Part shown: positions 5,423-6,619 of the stretch, piece after piece | Layout: each line of letters opens with the position of its first letter | Position numbering within the stretch: position 1 is the first letter of the stretch | Assembly (NCBI GenBank): GCA_039914705.1 | Contig: JBDSOT010000026.1 | Location: forward strand, 1 to 6,619 | Source: JBDSTW01 sp039914705 | GTDB lineage: Bacteria > Pseudomonadota > Gammaproteobacteria > SURF-13 | DNA length: 6,619 nucleotides | Reading direction: 5' to 3' | Notes under the pieces: model-generated | Databases searched by the model: none | What the model saw: the letters and a program-made list of their open reading frames with translations, nothing else | Told to the model about the DNA's origin: nothing | Translations under genes and position numbers: made by a program

Positions 5423-6619
5423 ATGACCAAGCAATTACCTCATACGAGCCGGCCGTCCGCAATTTCCGCAGAGCTGCAAATGCTTGTGGATGCGCGGCAC
5501 CACGACCCCTTTTCGGTGTTGGGCAGGCATGTTATAAGCGCAAAAGAGCATGTCATTCGCGCGTATATTCCCGGCATGGCGCAGGTCAGCATAGATACGC
5601 CTTCAGCGGCTCTACCGATGCAGCGTCTGCCCGGTAGCGATGTATTTGAATGGCACGGCGCGCCCGACGCCGTGCCGGAGCGCTACTGTCTGGCATGGGA
5701 AGATGCCAATCATAAGACATCACGCGGCTACGACCCTTACTGTTTTTCGCCGCAACTTTCCGAGTACGATCTGCATCTATTCGCCGAGGGAAAACACTGG
5801 CACGCTTATCGTTTCATGGGGGCGCATGAGCGGGTCGTGGATGGAATTCCCGGTGTTGTGTTTGCCGTGTGGGCGCCGAATGCTGCGCGCGTCAGCGTGG
5901 TGGGCGATTTCAATGCCTGGGATGGAAGGCGACATCCGCTACGGGTGCGCGGCGATAAAGGCATTTGGGAATTATTCATTCCCGGTCTCGAGGCAGGCCT
6001 GGTTTACAAGTTTGAAATTCGCGATCGCGATCAGGGCAATCTGCATCTGAAATCGGACCCGTACGGACAATGCTTCGAATTGCGCCCCGATACGGCCTCG
6101 AAGATTGCACCCGATTCCAATTTTATCTGGAGCGATGTTAGTTGGATGCGCGCGCGTGCAAGTGCCGATTGGTTGCACCAGCCCATGTCCATTTACGAAG
6201 TGCACTTAGGTTCGTGGCACCTCGACGAGTACGGAAATTTTTTGAATTATCGTGTACTAGCCCAGCGGCTTGTTACCTATGTCGTCGAGATGGGTTTTAC
6301 GCACATTGAGTTACTGCCCATTACCGAACACCCTTACGATGGTTCTTGGGGTTACCAGACGCTCGGCTATTACGCGCCGACCAGTCGTCACGGTACCCCG
6401 GACGATTTCCGCTGGTTTGTCGATCATTGCCATGCGCACAATATCGGTGTGCTGCTCGACTGGGTGCCGGGGCATTTTCCAAAGGATTTGCACGGACTGG
6501 CGCGCTTCGATGGCAGCGCCGTGTATGAACACGAAGACCCGCGCGTCGGCGAGCATCGTGATTGGGGTACGTTAATCTTCAATTACGGCCGCAACGAAGT
6601 ACGCAACTTCCTGATTTCC
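5423..6619 (+). CDS. glgB: 1,4-alpha-glucan branching enzyme GlgB (GH13), N-terminal part
   Basis: GlgB cuts alpha-1,4 chains and rejoins them as alpha-1,6 branches in growing glycogen, in the cytoplasm. The window holds 399 codons of an expected 730 or so. The order is the standard long form: an N-terminal beta-sandwich starting near HHDPFSVLG (26-34), then a CBM48 domain with FAVWAPNAARVSVVGDFNAWDG (147-168, cited by position), then the start of the GH13 barrel with SIYEVHLGSW (256-265), ELLPITEHPYDGSWGYQ (296-312) and conserved region I, DWVPGHF (346-352). The cut falls just before the region with the catalytic nucleophile Asp, so activity cannot be judged. ATG 5423 is the first start codon in the frame after the TAA at 5339. 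No strong Shine-Dalgarno sequence precedes it, and the next Met (residue 20) would still keep the conserved part. It diverges from glgC, sharing its control region. Family assignment is very secure. Confidence 0.97.
   Translation, partial: MTKQLPHTSRPSAISAELQMLVDARHHDPFSVLGRHVISAKEHVIRAYIPGMAQVSIDTPSAALPMQRLPGSDVFEWHGAPDAVPERYCLAWEDANHKTSRGYDPYCFSPQLSEYDLHLFAEGKHWHAYRFMGAHERVVDGIPGVVFAVWAPNAARVSVVGDFNAWDGRRHPLRVRGDKGIWELFIPGLEAGLVYKFEIRDRDQGNLHLKSDPYGQCFELRPDTASKIAPDSNFIWSDVSWMRARASADWLHQPMSIYEVHLGSWHLDEYGNFLNYRVLAQRLVTYVVEMGFTHIELLPITEHPYDGSWGYQTLGYYAPTSRHGTPDDFRWFVDHCHAHNIGVLLDWVPGHFPKDLHGLARFDGSAVYEHEDPRVGEHRDWGTLIFNYGRNEVRNFLIS

Overview
The window is a bacterial glycogen/alpha-glucan metabolism locus. 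The proteins look proteobacterial, most likely gammaproteobacterial: GlgC and GlgB follow the E. coli family members closely in motifs and length, and a GCAA-centred C/G-rich hairpin repeat of a type scattered through many proteobacterial genomes sits between genes. GC content is moderate. I cannot name the species from this sequence.

Layout, left to right. (1) Positions 1-431, minus strand: the first 143 codons of a gene that runs off the left edge. It is probably the N-terminus of a large FAD/pyridine-nucleotide oxidoreductase, but that assignment is tentative. (2) Positions 432-774: a gene-free spacer holding two 64-nt direct repeats, each with a hairpin, plus a separate perfect 13-nt palindrome. 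(3) Positions 775-5260, minus strand: a tightly packed operon transcribed right to left, glgC (ADP-glucose pyrophosphorylase), then a GH57 alpha-amylase-type glycosidase, then malQ (GH77 4-alpha-glucanotransferase). glgC and the GH57 gene overlap by 11 nt, and the GH57 gene and malQ are 9 nt apart. (4) Positions 5261-5422: the divergent promoter region. (5) Positions 5423-6619, plus strand: the first 399 codons of glgB (glycogen branching enzyme), cut by the right edge before its catalytic Asp and Glu.

How the genes fit together: GlgC makes ADP-glucose, the committed precursor. A glycogen synthase (not in this window) would polymerise it and GlgB would add alpha-1,6 branches. GH57 and MalQ are positioned to trim or rearrange alpha-1,4-glucan chains and maltodextrins. 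Synthesis and remodelling are therefore expressed from one divergent control region. No glgA, glgP or glgX is visible here.

The most notable points are a near-palindromic sequence between glgC and glgB that reads as an extended -10 element on both strands, the duplicated hairpin repeat, and replacement in GlgC of several residues known in E. coli GlgC for fructose-1,6-bisphosphate activation. I found no convincing undescribed system. The window is mostly a recognisable metabolic locus with some interesting regulatory structure.
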